From the NCBI GenBank assembly GCA_049840395.1, contig JASGLD010000001.1, forward strand, positions 558,001 through 622,000: a stretch of 64,000 nucleotides of DNA, in the 5' to 3' direction. The first letter of the stretch is position 1. Each line of letters opens with the position of its first letter. Position numbers and translations under genes: made by a program. Source of the stretch: CAILZL01 sp049840395 (GTDB taxonomy: Bacteria; Pseudomonadota; Gammaproteobacteria; Steroidobacterales; Steroidobacteraceae). The notes under the pieces are model-generated. The model was not told where the DNA came from. It saw nothing but the letters and a program-made list of their open reading frames with translations, and did no database searches. Shown in pieces: positions 25,206 through 32,831 of the stretch.

Positions 25206-25985
25206 TTAACGCGCGGTGGCTACCGTGCCCAGTCGCATGCTGATGGGCCACCGCACTTCGCGCTGCACGGTCGGCGTGCCCCAGAGTTCGGTGAACTCCA
25301 GCGCGAAACGCTGCAACACCGGTTCCGCTCCGGCATCACGCGCATGACGGACTGCGGACCAGGTTGAGATGTAGCCAAGCAACGCTGCCAGCGTCCAGTC
25401 TTTGCGGATTTGCAGCTGTGGACTGGCGTGCTCGTCAAACGGAAAGTCCATGCCCGCATAGCCCGAGTCAACCAGGCGGCGTTCTGGCGGCCAAAACTCA
25501 CCGACTTCCTCCCAGTAAAACTGTTGAAACCTTGCGTCTAGTTCGCCATCAAGCGGTTCGCCGTCGAGCTTTAAAACACCGTAGCTCACCAACGCCACCA
25601 CCGCACCGGGCGCCGCAACCCGACGCACCTCTGCGTAGAAGCGGGGCAGATCGAACCAATGAGCCGCTTGAGCCGCCACGATAAGACTGGCGCTGCCGTT
25701 GTCTGCCGGCAACTTCTCTGCGGGTCCGCAGCGGTATTCAACTCGTGAGTGCGGCGTCGCATTCTTCAATTGATCCGCGCTCGGATCGATACCGATAGTC
25801 CGCTCGAACAGGTCACCTAGCTGTGTGGCGAGCTGACCCGTTCCGCAACCAACATCGACAGCCAGTTGCGTCGTGGGCGCAATGCTGGCGAAGAGCTTCG
25901 CCAACTCCGGCGGATTCTCAGGACGAAAGCGGGCATAGGCGGCGCCGCCTTGATCGAACCAGTTTTTGGTTGGGTTGGTTGCCAC
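25206..25985 (-). CDS. class I SAM-dependent methyltransferase
   Basis: 259 residues. Motif I VDVGCGTGQLATQL binds S-adenosylmethionine, the acidic end of strand 2 is TIGIDPSADQL, and the motif after strand 4 is SLIVAAQAAHWFDLPRFYAE, which matches the Methyltransf_11 group containing trans-aconitate and Crg1-like small-molecule methyltransferases. WFDQGGAAYARFRPENP at the N terminus is also characteristic. The substrate cannot be deduced. It converges on the module 1 gene with a 31-base gap. Confidence 0.88.
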   Translation of the reverse strand: MATNPTKNWFDQGGAAYARFRPENPPELAKLFASIAPTTQLAVDVGCGTGQLATQLGDLFERTIGIDPSADQLKNATPHSRVEYRCGPAEKLPADNGSASLIVAAQAAHWFDLPRFYAEVRRVAAPGAVVALVSYGVLKLDGEPLDGELDARFQQFYWEEVGEFWPPERRLVDSGYAGMDFPFDEHASPQLQIRKDWTLAALLGYISTWSAVRHARDAGAEPVLQRFALEFTELWGTPTVQREVRWPISMRLGTVATAR

Positions 25986-26171
25986 TGTTTGATTCCAATA
26001 CCGATGTGATCGGTATTTTATTTGTAGATGTATGGATGCATGCGGGTCAACGGCAAGTCCTTATTCAGGGCTCGCAGACTGAGTGTGCCGAGGTAGTCGC
26101 GTTTGCCTAAATCGACGCCGTTGTGGCGCAAAAACGCGTACTTCAGTGTGGTATTTGGCCTAGAGTCTTCT

Positions 26172-26969
26172 TCATCTAGCAGGTGATTCCAAACACTGAA
26201 CTGGGGCAGCATTGAAGGTGCTGACTCCGCCGATATTGATACGTGTGACCATTCTCGGATTCAAATCAATTGAATCAAAAACCCAAGACATTGCTGGTGG
26301 TGCACCGACTGCCTTGCGCAGCTTGATTGCCTTCATAGCAAGACGTAGTCCCTTCTCACATGTCCGCGCATCAAACTCGACGTAGCTTTCGCTGCGATTC
26401 TGAATGCCGTCTTCTTCTAGTATTGAGTGATCGGATGTTTTAATGCATGAACCGCATTGGTTCATCACGTTTTGCTGCAATGCTCGAAAGGTATCTTCTT
26501 CCTGGGGAACTTTAGGCCAGTAGATGTTATTCGCATCCCAGGAGGGGATGGCATTTACCGTGCGAGAATTTTGCGTCTGACTTTCTTCCATGCAATCATT
26601 CTTCATAAAGAGATATTTTCCAAAAACAAGTACAAGCAATAGCACTGCTATACCACCCACTACGCTAAATTCGACCGGATGGTTTTGCGCAAAAGGAAGA
26701 GGTATTTGCCCCTTCGCCGCCGCGTTGCCGCCTAAGAACGACGAGCTCATTGAAGCGCTAAGAGCTAACACGGCCACGACAAGGAAGCGACTGCTACACG
26801 GGATCTCGTGTCCAGTTGTTGACATGATAACGAGCGACATTAAGAAGATTAGTGTCAAGCCACTAAAGATCGCCCCCATAACGATAATCCAAGCTGCGAC
26901 TGAATCAGCTGTCTTGGTCTTCGTCCTTCGAGTCAACATCTCTTTTATCCTCGGAATGTTTGATCGCAC
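26172..26969 (-). CDS. hypothetical membrane protein
   Basis: 265 residues with three hydrophobic helices in the first half (about residues 24-50, 60-80 and 100-122), then a soluble part with four cysteines (MNQCGSCIKTSD, CEKGL, VQCLESPAR). A second Met at residue 11 is an alternative start. I recognise no domain. The region is lower in GC than the core genes, suggesting foreign origin. It is transcribed leftward toward the methyltransferase, with about 190 bases between them. Confidence 0.6.
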   Translation of the reverse strand: MRSNIPRIKEMLTRRTKTKTADSVAAWIIVMGAIFSGLTLIFLMSLVIMSTTGHEIPCSSRFLVVAVLALSASMSSSFLGGNAAAKGQIPLPFAQNHPVEFSVVGGIAVLLLVLVFGKYLFMKNDCMEESQTQNSRTVNAIPSWDANNIYWPKVPQEEDTFRALQQNVMNQCGSCIKTSDHSILEEDGIQNRSESYVEFDARTCEKGLRLAMKAIKLRKAVGAPPAMSWVFDSIDLNPRMVTRINIGGVSTFNAAPVQCLESPAR

Positions 26970-27057
26970 GTTCTACGCCGTTTCACCAGTTCCGGAGAGA
27001 ATACTCTAGAGCTCCTCTAGATCAACTTCCCACTCGCTGGTTGTTTGTCGCTTGTAT

Positions 27058-27150
27058 TTTTGGTGCCGAGCCGAAGGTTAGGTATTGTTTTTCTAAATGG
27101 GTAAATGGCGGTGAATAGAAATATCCACGAACCTTCAGTCCTGCGCTGTT
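27058..27150 (+). repeat. dispersed accessory repeat, copy E
   Basis: Starts TTTTGGTGCCGAGCCGAAGG, then TTAGGTATTG, with GGCGGTGAATAGAAATATCC and ACGAACCTTCAGTCCTGCGC downstream. Its CGAAGGTT near the left end is complementary to AACCTTC near the right end, so the element can fold as a stem with a large loop. Confidence 0.6.
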
Positions 27151-27248
27151 TATTCATATGATTTGGAAATCCACGGGGCACCTAGCCCTTTTAAGCTCGC
27201 GCCAAATAGAAAGAATGACTGTCCGGCTACATCCGAACCGGCAGAGTA

Positions 27249-27282
27249 GGGCGGGTTTAGCGGTCTTCCGCGTTTACCCGCC
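27249..27282. repeat. GGCGGGTTTAGC hairpin repeat, copy 2
   Basis: GGCGGGTTTAGCGG-TCTT-CCGCGTTTACCCGCC forms a long hairpin with a four-base loop. It aligns with 22254-22285 over its whole length, with compensating changes in the stem (GCAG..TTGC to GCGG..CCGC), which supports selection for the folded form. Confidence 0.65.
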
Positions 27283-27318
27283 GTCATGCGCCCACGTCGA
27301 TGGACAATTAAAGCCGAC

Positions 27319-27546
27319 TCAATCCACAGCGCGGCGAAACAACTCTACCGGGTCGATCTCTAGCGCTTTGGCAATCGCGATGAATTCCGAGACGGTTATT
27401 TCGCGAGCGCCGTTTTCTATTTTATGAACCAGGCTCGGATACGAATCCAAGCGTAGAGATAGCTCGCGGCCGGCTATGCCTGCCGACTCTCTGGCAGAAG
27501 TGATCGCTTTGATAATCTTGAGGCGTTGTCGATCAGATGTCCGCAT
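27319..27546 (-). CDS. small XRE-family repressor, module 2
   Basis: 75 residues, one HTH_3 domain: KIIKAITSARESAGIAGREL, then SLRLDSYPSLVHKIENGAREITVSEFIAIAKAL, ending EIDPVELFRRAVD. Same length and layout as the XRE protein at 24540. Divergent from the 97-residue gene at 27719. Two 17-base palindromes in the gap are its probable operators (given separately). Start ATG at 27546; the first operator lies 16 bases upstream of it, so autorepression is likely. Confidence 0.88.
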   Translation of the reverse strand: MRTSDRQRLKIIKAITSARESAGIAGRELSLRLDSYPSLVHKIENGAREITVSEFIAIAKALEIDPVELFRRAVD

Positions 27547-27561
27547 TTGTGTTCGCCAGCC

Positions 27562-27578
27562 GTTCCCAAATTAGGAAC
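27562..27578. promoter_or_regulatory. operator 1 of module 2
   Basis: GTTCC-CAAATTA-GGAAC, a 17-base inverted repeat 16 bases upstream of the XRE start. It shares the GTTCC(7)GGAAC form with operator 2, 64 bases away (about six turns). Confidence 0.7.
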
Positions 27579-27602
27579 AAAAAGAGTTGCGTATTCCATG
27601 CG

Positions 27603-27624
27603 CCTGCGGCATAGTTGCCGCAGG
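27603..27624. promoter_or_regulatory. hairpin between the two operators
   Basis: Perfect nine-base inverted repeat CCTGCGGCA-TAGT-TGCCGCAGG placed exactly between the two operator palindromes. It has no T tail. It could be a second protein-binding site or a leader hairpin of either transcript. Confidence 0.55.
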
Positions 27625-27625
27625 T

Positions 27626-27642
27626 GTTCCTAATATAGGAAC
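27626..27642. promoter_or_regulatory. operator 2 of module 2
   Basis: GTTCC-TAATATA-GGAAC, an almost fully symmetric 17-base palindrome, the stronger match of the pair. It lies 77 bases upstream of the 97-residue gene and probably overlaps its promoter. Confidence 0.7.
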
Positions 27643-27718
27643 AGTTTAAAACGGCACCACGAGGACGGTTGGCCGCCTCCGAGCGCCTGACCGAAACACA
27701 ACCCAGGAAGGTTGCGCT

Positions 27719-28012
27719 ATGGCTGTTGATCATTCTAGCCGGTCCGGCACGATTATCGGTGGCAAATTCACATCAGCCGACAAAGCCAATGCGGCCCCGC
27801 TTTGGGAGCAAATTAACCTGGAGCGGGAAAAGCTGTTCCAGCTAATGTCGATCATCGACATGTGCGGCTTGGCGACCAGTTCGCGGATGGAAATGGATGA
27901 CCCGGAGCGCATGGAAGGGGCGCTGCGGGCTGTGTATGAAATGCTGGATGAGGTGGCGGGGCGCTTGGAGACTATTGCTGGTAATGTCCGTTCGGCCTTG
28001 CATCAGGAATGA
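27719..28012 (+). CDS. uncharacterised small protein, module 2
   Basis: 97 residues, helical and soluble; the ATG follows AGGAAGG. Paralogue of the 98-residue protein at 24878: shared EREKLF/ERQQLF, C.LAT, DPE.M..A and A.RLE..A. The first 25 residues are not conserved. Its divergent XRE partner and the two operators make this the more complete of the two modules. I cannot name a family. Repeat copy F begins 10 bases after the stop. Confidence 0.75.
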   Translation: MAVDHSSRSGTIIGGKFTSADKANAAPLWEQINLEREKLFQLMSIIDMCGLATSSRMEMDDPERMEGALRAVYEMLDEVAGRLETIAGNVRSALHQE

Positions 28013-28021
28013 CTTGTCTTC

Positions 28022-28122
28022 GTTTCCGATGCGGGGCTGCAGGTTCAAGGTTATTTTCAGATAATGTTGCCAATGATTGTGAACGCAAATACATACGAAC
28101 TTTTGGCTCCACGCCGTTCTCC
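28022..28122 (+). repeat. dispersed accessory repeat, copy F
   Basis: GTTTCCGATGCGGGGCTGCA, then GGTTCAAGGTTATTTTCAGA, followed by GAACGCAAATACATACGAAC. It is nearest to copy B in the first 45 bases and to copies D and E in the last 40. It fills the whole gap between module 2 and the end of the four-gene operon, so it marks the boundary of that operon. Confidence 0.6.
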
Positions 28123-28123
28123 T

Positions 28124-30223
28124 TCATAGATCTGGCTCATCACTTGAGGCTCCATCCGAGTCTTGCATTAACTCAAATAGTTCTGGTCCACCGACTCTGA
28201 TTAGTACGAACTTTGACTTCAAATCAAATTCAAAAACCGCCAAATCACCAGGTTCTGCTCCAAGAAGTCCAAGCTGTTTCCTGAAGCTCCAAATGAAAAA
28301 ATCGCGACAATTTACGCGCTCATACTCTGTGCCATCTGGTAACTGCGCGCTCCATTCGCCTTGAACTAAGTCACTTACAAATGAGGCCACTCGAAGGCTA
28401 CCGGTAGTGATCATGGCTCTTGTAAGTTCAATCCCAAACCAAAGTTTACCTTTAGATGTCCAGCCGTGATCTGACACGAGTGGAGCTGCGCGACGGCGAG
28501 CCACTATCGATTCAATCGTGCCCGGCGGAATGTCGGCACCTACCTTGCAATACACTCTTCTACCAAGCGCAGAGACCAATGGTGAAAAGGATCTATAAAT
28601 ATAAAAAGAAGTTGCATTAGCACCAGCAGAAACGCATCTTTCTGCAAACTCCTCACCGTCAATTGCGGGGCCGAATTCATCTAGGATCGCCATCATCTTT
28701 GCCTCCAATGTGCCGAAGGCAAGTGGGGTGACTGCGCTTTGAATTACTCGAACTCGAGATCCTTCGACTGTACCTAAGCCGAGTGCTCGTACAAAGTTGG
28801 CAAGAATCGCTTGCGGAGGACACATTGCAAGTCTATGTGACCGACTAACAGCACGCCGGAGCTCGTTAACGTTAATCTCATTGCATACGGAAAGTACTTT
28901 GGAGCACATGTTAAATAATTGATTTCGTTGCGAGTCTTTTGCGTAAAGCCATTCTCTCTCCTGATCCAGCCACCCAACCTGTAGGCTCTTATCTAGGAAT
29001 CGTGCTAGAGCGCTGGCGCTTGCTTCGTTCAAGCCAATATCTGCGCATAGAGTAAAAATGTTTGTGCAGCCTCTTTCAGACGTTCGCCGACGAAGTGCAG
29101 TGGGTGCCTTTTTCAGCTTTTCACTATCAGTTGATAATGTGAGGACGCGACTATCACCCCACCCGACGAAGTCAAAGGGCCAGTTTACACGAAGGCGTTC
29201 TGAAGCAGTTTGTAACCCAAGTACACTAAAGCATCTTTGTGCGACTTTAGTTTCCTTAAGTTTTTCATGGAGATCACTGCAAAGATCCGGTATTGCTGTT
29301 TTAAGCACCGAAATTGCGGTTTTTAAGAAGGGTGTTTCAAACTTGTGCTCGGCTAGTTTCCGGATCGCGCGAGCTTCGATTTGTCGTATGCGTTCTCTGG
29401 TCAGTCCAAATTCGGTACCGACGGACTCCAATGTCCTCGGAGAATCTCCGTTCCACCCCCAAAGGCTTAGCAAAATTTTCGCGTTGCGGCCTTTATCTAA
29501 AAAATGCGTTATTCGAGATAGCTCTTCTTCCAAAAATTGGGGTTCGGGACCAATAGACTCCAACAATCTCTTATCTCGGAGTCGAGATTCTTCTACTAAG
29601 TATGGATGAAGTTTCTTTGCTAGATTCTGGGCGCTATCCCGAGACCAATTCGGAATGATGGTGCCGAATCGAAGCCCGTGGTGCTGAAGTTGTTCACTCA
29701 GTTCGCGGACAGTGTTCCGACCGGCATTTTTGAGCGAATTTATTTCATCTACAGAGAGTTGGGCCAATTCTGCTAAGTATACCGTTCTCGTCAACTTGAC
29801 TGTATTACGTGCTCTAGTATTCAGGTTCAAATTTTTAATAGGTGTTAGTAAATTTCTGATTACTTCTGGGGAAGCATTTTCAACATCAATGATCAGATCT
29901 GAAGTATGTTTTAAAAGTAGTGTCTGATCATAATTCAGAGTTTCTGTAATCCCGAGTTCTCTGAGGCGATCTATATTGATTGGTCCGAGTGGTAGGTCAT
30001 CGCCGTCGAGCTTCAGGCCTAAGCTACCCAGCAGGGTTCGAATCTCATGAAGTGTTTTTCTACCGGCATTTTGCCAAGCGAGGATTTGCTTCGCACTATG
30101 GGATGCAAGTTGGCCAACGGTAAAAACATTTTCATACTTTATGCAATTTGACGTTCTGGTTGATAGCTCGAATGAGGAGAGCGGTGTCGCATAAAAACGT
30201 TCGATGTCAAGCGAACTATCCAT
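28124..30223 (-). CDS. fusion of two RNAP alpha-CTD modules with a sigma-70 region 4 module
   Basis: 699 residues from the ATG at 30223, 11 bases after the ATPase stop; a TTG at 30262 would add 13. Residues 13-72 match the RNA polymerase alpha C-terminal domain (PLSSFELSTRTSNCIK, AGRKTLHEIRTLL) and keep the DNA-contacting Arg, Asn and Lys. Residues 127-187 are a second copy (NLNTRARNTVK, AGRNTVREL) with Asn at the Lys position. Residues 241-292 are sigma region 4, including EFGLTRERIRQIEARAIRKL. The C-terminal 400 residues contain probable winged-helix units and are otherwise unknown. No sigma region 2 is visible, so it is not an ordinary sigma factor. It is the last gene of a four-gene operon and is AT-rich compared with the core genome. 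Confidence 0.85.
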   Translation of the reverse strand: MDSSLDIERFYATPLSSFELSTRTSNCIKYENVFTVGQLASHSAKQILAWQNAGRKTLHEIRTLLGSLGLKLDGDDLPLGPINIDRLRELGITETLNYDQTLLLKHTSDLIIDVENASPEVIRNLLTPIKNLNLNTRARNTVKLTRTVYLAELAQLSVDEINSLKNAGRNTVRELSEQLQHHGLRFGTIIPNWSRDSAQNLAKKLHPYLVEESRLRDKRLLESIGPEPQFLEEELSRITHFLDKGRNAKILLSLWGWNGDSPRTLESVGTEFGLTRERIRQIEARAIRKLAEHKFETPFLKTAISVLKTAIPDLCSDLHEKLKETKVAQRCFSVLGLQTASERLRVNWPFDFVGWGDSRVLTLSTDSEKLKKAPTALRRRTSERGCTNIFTLCADIGLNEASASALARFLDKSLQVGWLDQEREWLYAKDSQRNQLFNMCSKVLSVCNEINVNELRRAVSRSHRLAMCPPQAILANFVRALGLGTVEGSRVRVIQSAVTPLAFGTLEAKMMAILDEFGPAIDGEEFAERCVSAGANATSFYIYRSFSPLVSALGRRVYCKVGADIPPGTIESIVARRRAAPLVSDHGWTSKGKLWFGIELTRAMITTGSLRVASFVSDLVQGEWSAQLPDGTEYERVNCRDFFIWSFRKQLGLLGAEPGDLAVFEFDLKSKFVLIRVGGPELFELMQDSDGASSDEPDL

Positions 30224-30234
30224 GCGCAATTCTG

Positions 30235-31923
30235 TTAGTGCGTGGCGCCGACCGTCGGCCAAGCTGTGGCAAACGATTTCGAAAGCTCATCAATCGTTTG
30301 TCGGAGTTCGACAAGTGCATCCTGTGGGTCAAAAAAGTACTGCACAGTGCTAAGTTCTTGCGCCAATACGATTGCGTACTCCGTAAACGCAATTTCATAT
30401 GCCATGCGAAGAAAGTTAGGGTCATTGATGGCTAGTTGGCTTGAGGAGCTTTTTAGTTCCATCGATATCCGAGGATGATCTAAGTTGATGAAGATCGTGC
30501 GTTTTTCTCGATCGTATTTTGCCCGTTTCTCGTTCGAGCCAATATTGTCGAATGAAACTTGGAATCCGCCTACTGCAGCATTTCTGGTGGAGCTTTGTGC
30601 TTTCTTTCCTTTATTTTCATTAGCAGAATCGTCGAGTTTAATGACAGGTATATCAGGCTTGGGTGCGGAGCTGGACGTCGTATCGAGCGATGACTTAAGT
30701 GTGTGATCGCGTGAAAAATCGTCTTTTTGTTGACCAATTTCAATTGCTGGTAGGTTGTCTCCAAAGACTTCAGCAACTGCTTCAGCTTTTGATTGTGATT
30801 GTGCTGGTAATAGGTCACGTCCCGATCCAGATTTTGCGGCGGTATGCTTGAGTTTCGTACTCCAGCTCTTGAAGTGACTATTAATTATTTCGGCAATCTT
30901 GTTACCTTGCTGCTGCAGACGCTTTTGTTCTTCGTCTTGGCGCCGTGCTCGGTCTTGACGTTCAATTTCTTTGCGAATTATTTCAAGGTTGACGCCGACG
31001 AATCTAATAATCGCTGCTACGGTTTCGTTTCTAGGATTGAGCTTCATGGAGCGGCTCATATCGAAAGGAGGTATGCCTGAGTCATCAGTTGCCAAAGCGG
31101 TGACATCAATGTTTCCGAAAAGATACTCAGCAAAAGGCTTCCGTTCGCAACCGGCTAAGGTTGTTTCATGCCAGACCCCGCCGGAGAGTATGGCGATTCC
31201 TCGAAATTCATCTTCAAGTGGCGCTTTTGCAACCTTAATCGTTAGTTCTGTTTTACCTAAAGAAGCTTCGAATTCTGTTCCTGCTGTTGGAATCTTTATT
31301 TCGCGGCTTGTATCGGGTTCCGAAAATTCACACTCATGATTATTCACGACGACTGATGCATCGGGCCAATGAGCTATATGACGCTCAATATGACGAATAA
31401 CGCCAGATATATCTATTTGCTTTAGAAAGATGCCATTAATTTCAATAAGCGTTCCATTCGACTGAGTAGTTGAAATCTCGTGTTCAAGTATACGTACGGG
31501 AATTTCATCTCCGTCGCCTTTGGATTGTATATCTTGTTTCGTTAGAGTTACTTTGGAGCGGCGGCCATTCCTGACTGTGGTAATGGTTAAGGAAGTGGCA
31601 ATGCCAAATGCTGCAGATTTTCCAGTTCCGAAGAAGCCGCGACCGGGCTTTCCTAATTTGCGGTCTCTGTTTTCTCCATGCATTTGAAAATATGCACTTA
31701 AATCTTCGATCAACATTCCTCGACCGTTGTCGCTGATCTTAATGGACTTATCCTTTGGATCAATTGCTACAACTACGACAGGTTTGGTGGATGTGTCTTT
31801 GTATTCCAGTCCGTTTGCTACGTATTCCCATACAACGGCGTGTTCATGGCGAAATAATTGAGCACTTTGGAGTAAGTCGCGTCCGACGTGGCTTCTCACC
31901 TTCAAAACGCTTTGAGTGCTCAT
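30235..31923 (-). CDS. GHKL (Hsp90/MORC-like) ATPase
   Basis: 562 residues. The Bergerat ATP fold fills the first 170: N box WEYVANGLEYKD (Glu33, Asn37), G1 box DNGRGM (Asp65-Gly69), G2 box GRGFFGTGKSAAFG (94-107). The layout resembles MutL/Hsp90/MORC-type ATPases rather than histidine kinases, and there is no phosphoacceptor domain. Residues 170-320 resemble the S5-like transducer domain; 330-460 is a charged, low-complexity linker; the last 100 (FINLDHPRISMEL and helices) form a separate domain. Its ATG overlaps the stop of the upstream gene (ATGA), showing tight coupling. Related ATPases occur in phage-defence and restriction-linked loci. Confidence 0.85.
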   Translation of the reverse strand: MSTQSVLKVRSHVGRDLLQSAQLFRHEHAVVWEYVANGLEYKDTSTKPVVVVAIDPKDKSIKISDNGRGMLIEDLSAYFQMHGENRDRKLGKPGRGFFGTGKSAAFGIATSLTITTVRNGRRSKVTLTKQDIQSKGDGDEIPVRILEHEISTTQSNGTLIEINGIFLKQIDISGVIRHIERHIAHWPDASVVVNNHECEFSEPDTSREIKIPTAGTEFEASLGKTELTIKVAKAPLEDEFRGIAILSGGVWHETTLAGCERKPFAEYLFGNIDVTALATDDSGIPPFDMSRSMKLNPRNETVAAIIRFVGVNLEIIRKEIERQDRARRQDEEQKRLQQQGNKIAEIINSHFKSWSTKLKHTAAKSGSGRDLLPAQSQSKAEAVAEVFGDNLPAIEIGQQKDDFSRDHTLKSSLDTTSSSAPKPDIPVIKLDDSANENKGKKAQSSTRNAAVGGFQVSFDNIGSNEKRAKYDREKRTIFINLDHPRISMELKSSSSQLAINDPNFLRMAYEIAFTEYAIVLAQELSTVQYFFDPQDALVELRQTIDELSKSFATAWPTVGATH

Positions 31924-32543
31924 GTGCTTTTTTCTCCTACCAGTGCAGCCAATTTTTCAACGGCATTTACAAGAGTTATATCGTCAGAAACTAGTATGCG
32001 AAAACGTTCTATTTTCGCGGTACGTTCTTTTCCAATAACGTAATCATCAATTCTGAAGAATCGTTCTGCCTCATTCTTTGTGATTGATTCTGGTTTTCCT
32101 TCGAGAAATTTCTTTAAAGCTGGTTCATCCAGCATTCGATTAATTTCTCTTGTCTGTGTTTTGCGTTCGGATTGAGTTGTTCGAGTCCGCTTGGGTTGTA
32201 TGGATGAAAATGCCGAAGCATGCTCGCTCGCGAAGTCATAACCGGCCTTAGTCAGCCTCCAGCCAGATTTTTCTGATCCAATTAAGTAGGCGCCTCTTTC
32301 TATTTTTGTCGCATCCCACAATCGCTTGCGTACAGTTTCAATGTTCGGATAGTCATATTTTCGCCAACTAAATCGTCCTGGTGATATTTTGTGTGCTGTA
32401 TTTGCAATGTCTTCAGTATCTGCTGATGACGAGTGCGCGCCCACAAGGTAGGCGGCTACGACAACGAGCTCGTGGTTCGCGAAAGTACGAGCCTCGCTAG
32501 TTGTTTTTTTGTCCTTATGTGTTTTCACAGTTGTCCGGTACAA
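31920..32543 (-). CDS. winged-helix-like protein of the ATPase operon
   Basis: 207 residues from a TTG at 32543; a GTG at 32528 would give 202. No ATG exists in the first half, so the start is uncertain. Residues 24-105 (ELVVVAAYLVGAHSSSADTE, then IETVRKRLWDATKI and SGWRLTKAGYDFA) have the helix pattern and final beta-wing expected of a winged helix for DNA binding or protein contact. The rest is charged and helical. The stop overlaps the ATPase start; the 84-residue gene ends three bases upstream of the TTG. I recognise no named family. Confidence 0.7.
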   Translation of the reverse strand: MYRTTVKTHKDKKTTSEARTFANHELVVVAAYLVGAHSSSADTEDIANTAHKISPGRFSWRKYDYPNIETVRKRLWDATKIERGAYLIGSEKSGWRLTKAGYDFASEHASAFSSIQPKRTRTTQSERKTQTREINRMLDEPALKKFLEGKPESITKNEAERFFRIDDYVIGKERTAKIERFRILVSDDITLVNAVEKLAALVGEKST

Positions 32544-32546
32544 AAT

Positions 32547-32801
32547 TTAAAGCTTGAAGCGCGCCTCGGCTTTGTTTTTTGGAGAGGAAAAACGATTTTC
32601 CACTTCTGATACGGCATCCCGAAGCACACGAATCACTTTTTTTACTTCGAGGTCTTCAAACTCATAGAGCTGCCGATTTGAGAGGTTCCCTATTCTTCCA
32701 ATCGCGATAAGAGCGTTGTTAGTTCGACTTTCGGCGAGTGACCGAAATTTTTCTTTTTTACCTTCACTAGAGCGGGGCTTCTTTGGCTTTTCAGCTTTCA
32801 C
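32547..32801 (-). CDS. small conserved-looking protein, first gene of the ATPase operon
   Basis: 84 residues starting at GTG 32801, chosen because CGGAG lies at the right distance; a TTG at 32822 in the same frame has no ribosome site. A basic N terminus (VKAEKPKKPRSSEGKKEKF) is followed by one domain: RTNNALIAIGRIGNLSNRQL and YEFEDLEVKKVIRVLRDAVS. The NLSNR.LYEFE.LEVKKV pattern is reminiscent of small uncharacterised proteins that travel with larger operons; this is from memory. The operon promoter region lies directly upstream. Confidence 0.7.
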   Translation of the reverse strand: MKAEKPKKPRSSEGKKEKFRSLAESRTNNALIAIGRIGNLSNRQLYEFEDLEVKKVIRVLRDAVSEVENRFSSPKNKAEARFKL

Positions 32802-32831
32802 ATATACTCCGAGGCAGATCAAAATCGGTGC

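Larger units (their letters stand above)
26970..27318. other. intergenic region with repeat E and a hairpin repeat
   Basis: About 350 bases with no supported gene. It contains copy E of the dispersed repeat (27058-27150) and the better copy of the GGCGGGTTTAGC hairpin (27249-27282). Everything else is AT-rich filler in which I see nothing further. Confidence 0.6.

Noticed and set aside
26018..26212. 64-codon minus-strand frame next to the 265-residue membrane protein
   Set aside because: It overlaps the end of that gene, has no good ribosome site and no recognisable sequence; kept out as probable noise.
18706..28122. Reading the dispersed repeats as integron attC sites
   Set aside because: The gene-repeat-gene layout is suggestive and copy A has a GTTAAAT near its end, but GTTRRRY/RYYYAAC core pairs are not conserved among copies and no integrase gene is present.
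28009..28200. 63-codon plus-strand frame across repeat F
   Set aside because: It consists of repeat sequence and the antisense end of the fusion gene; no membrane helix or ribosome site like the 19799 frame.
28124..30223. Calling the alpha-CTD/sigma-4 protein a sigma factor
   Set aside because: No region 2 for -10 recognition or core binding is visible, and the alpha-CTD copies and large C-terminal part are unlike any sigma group.
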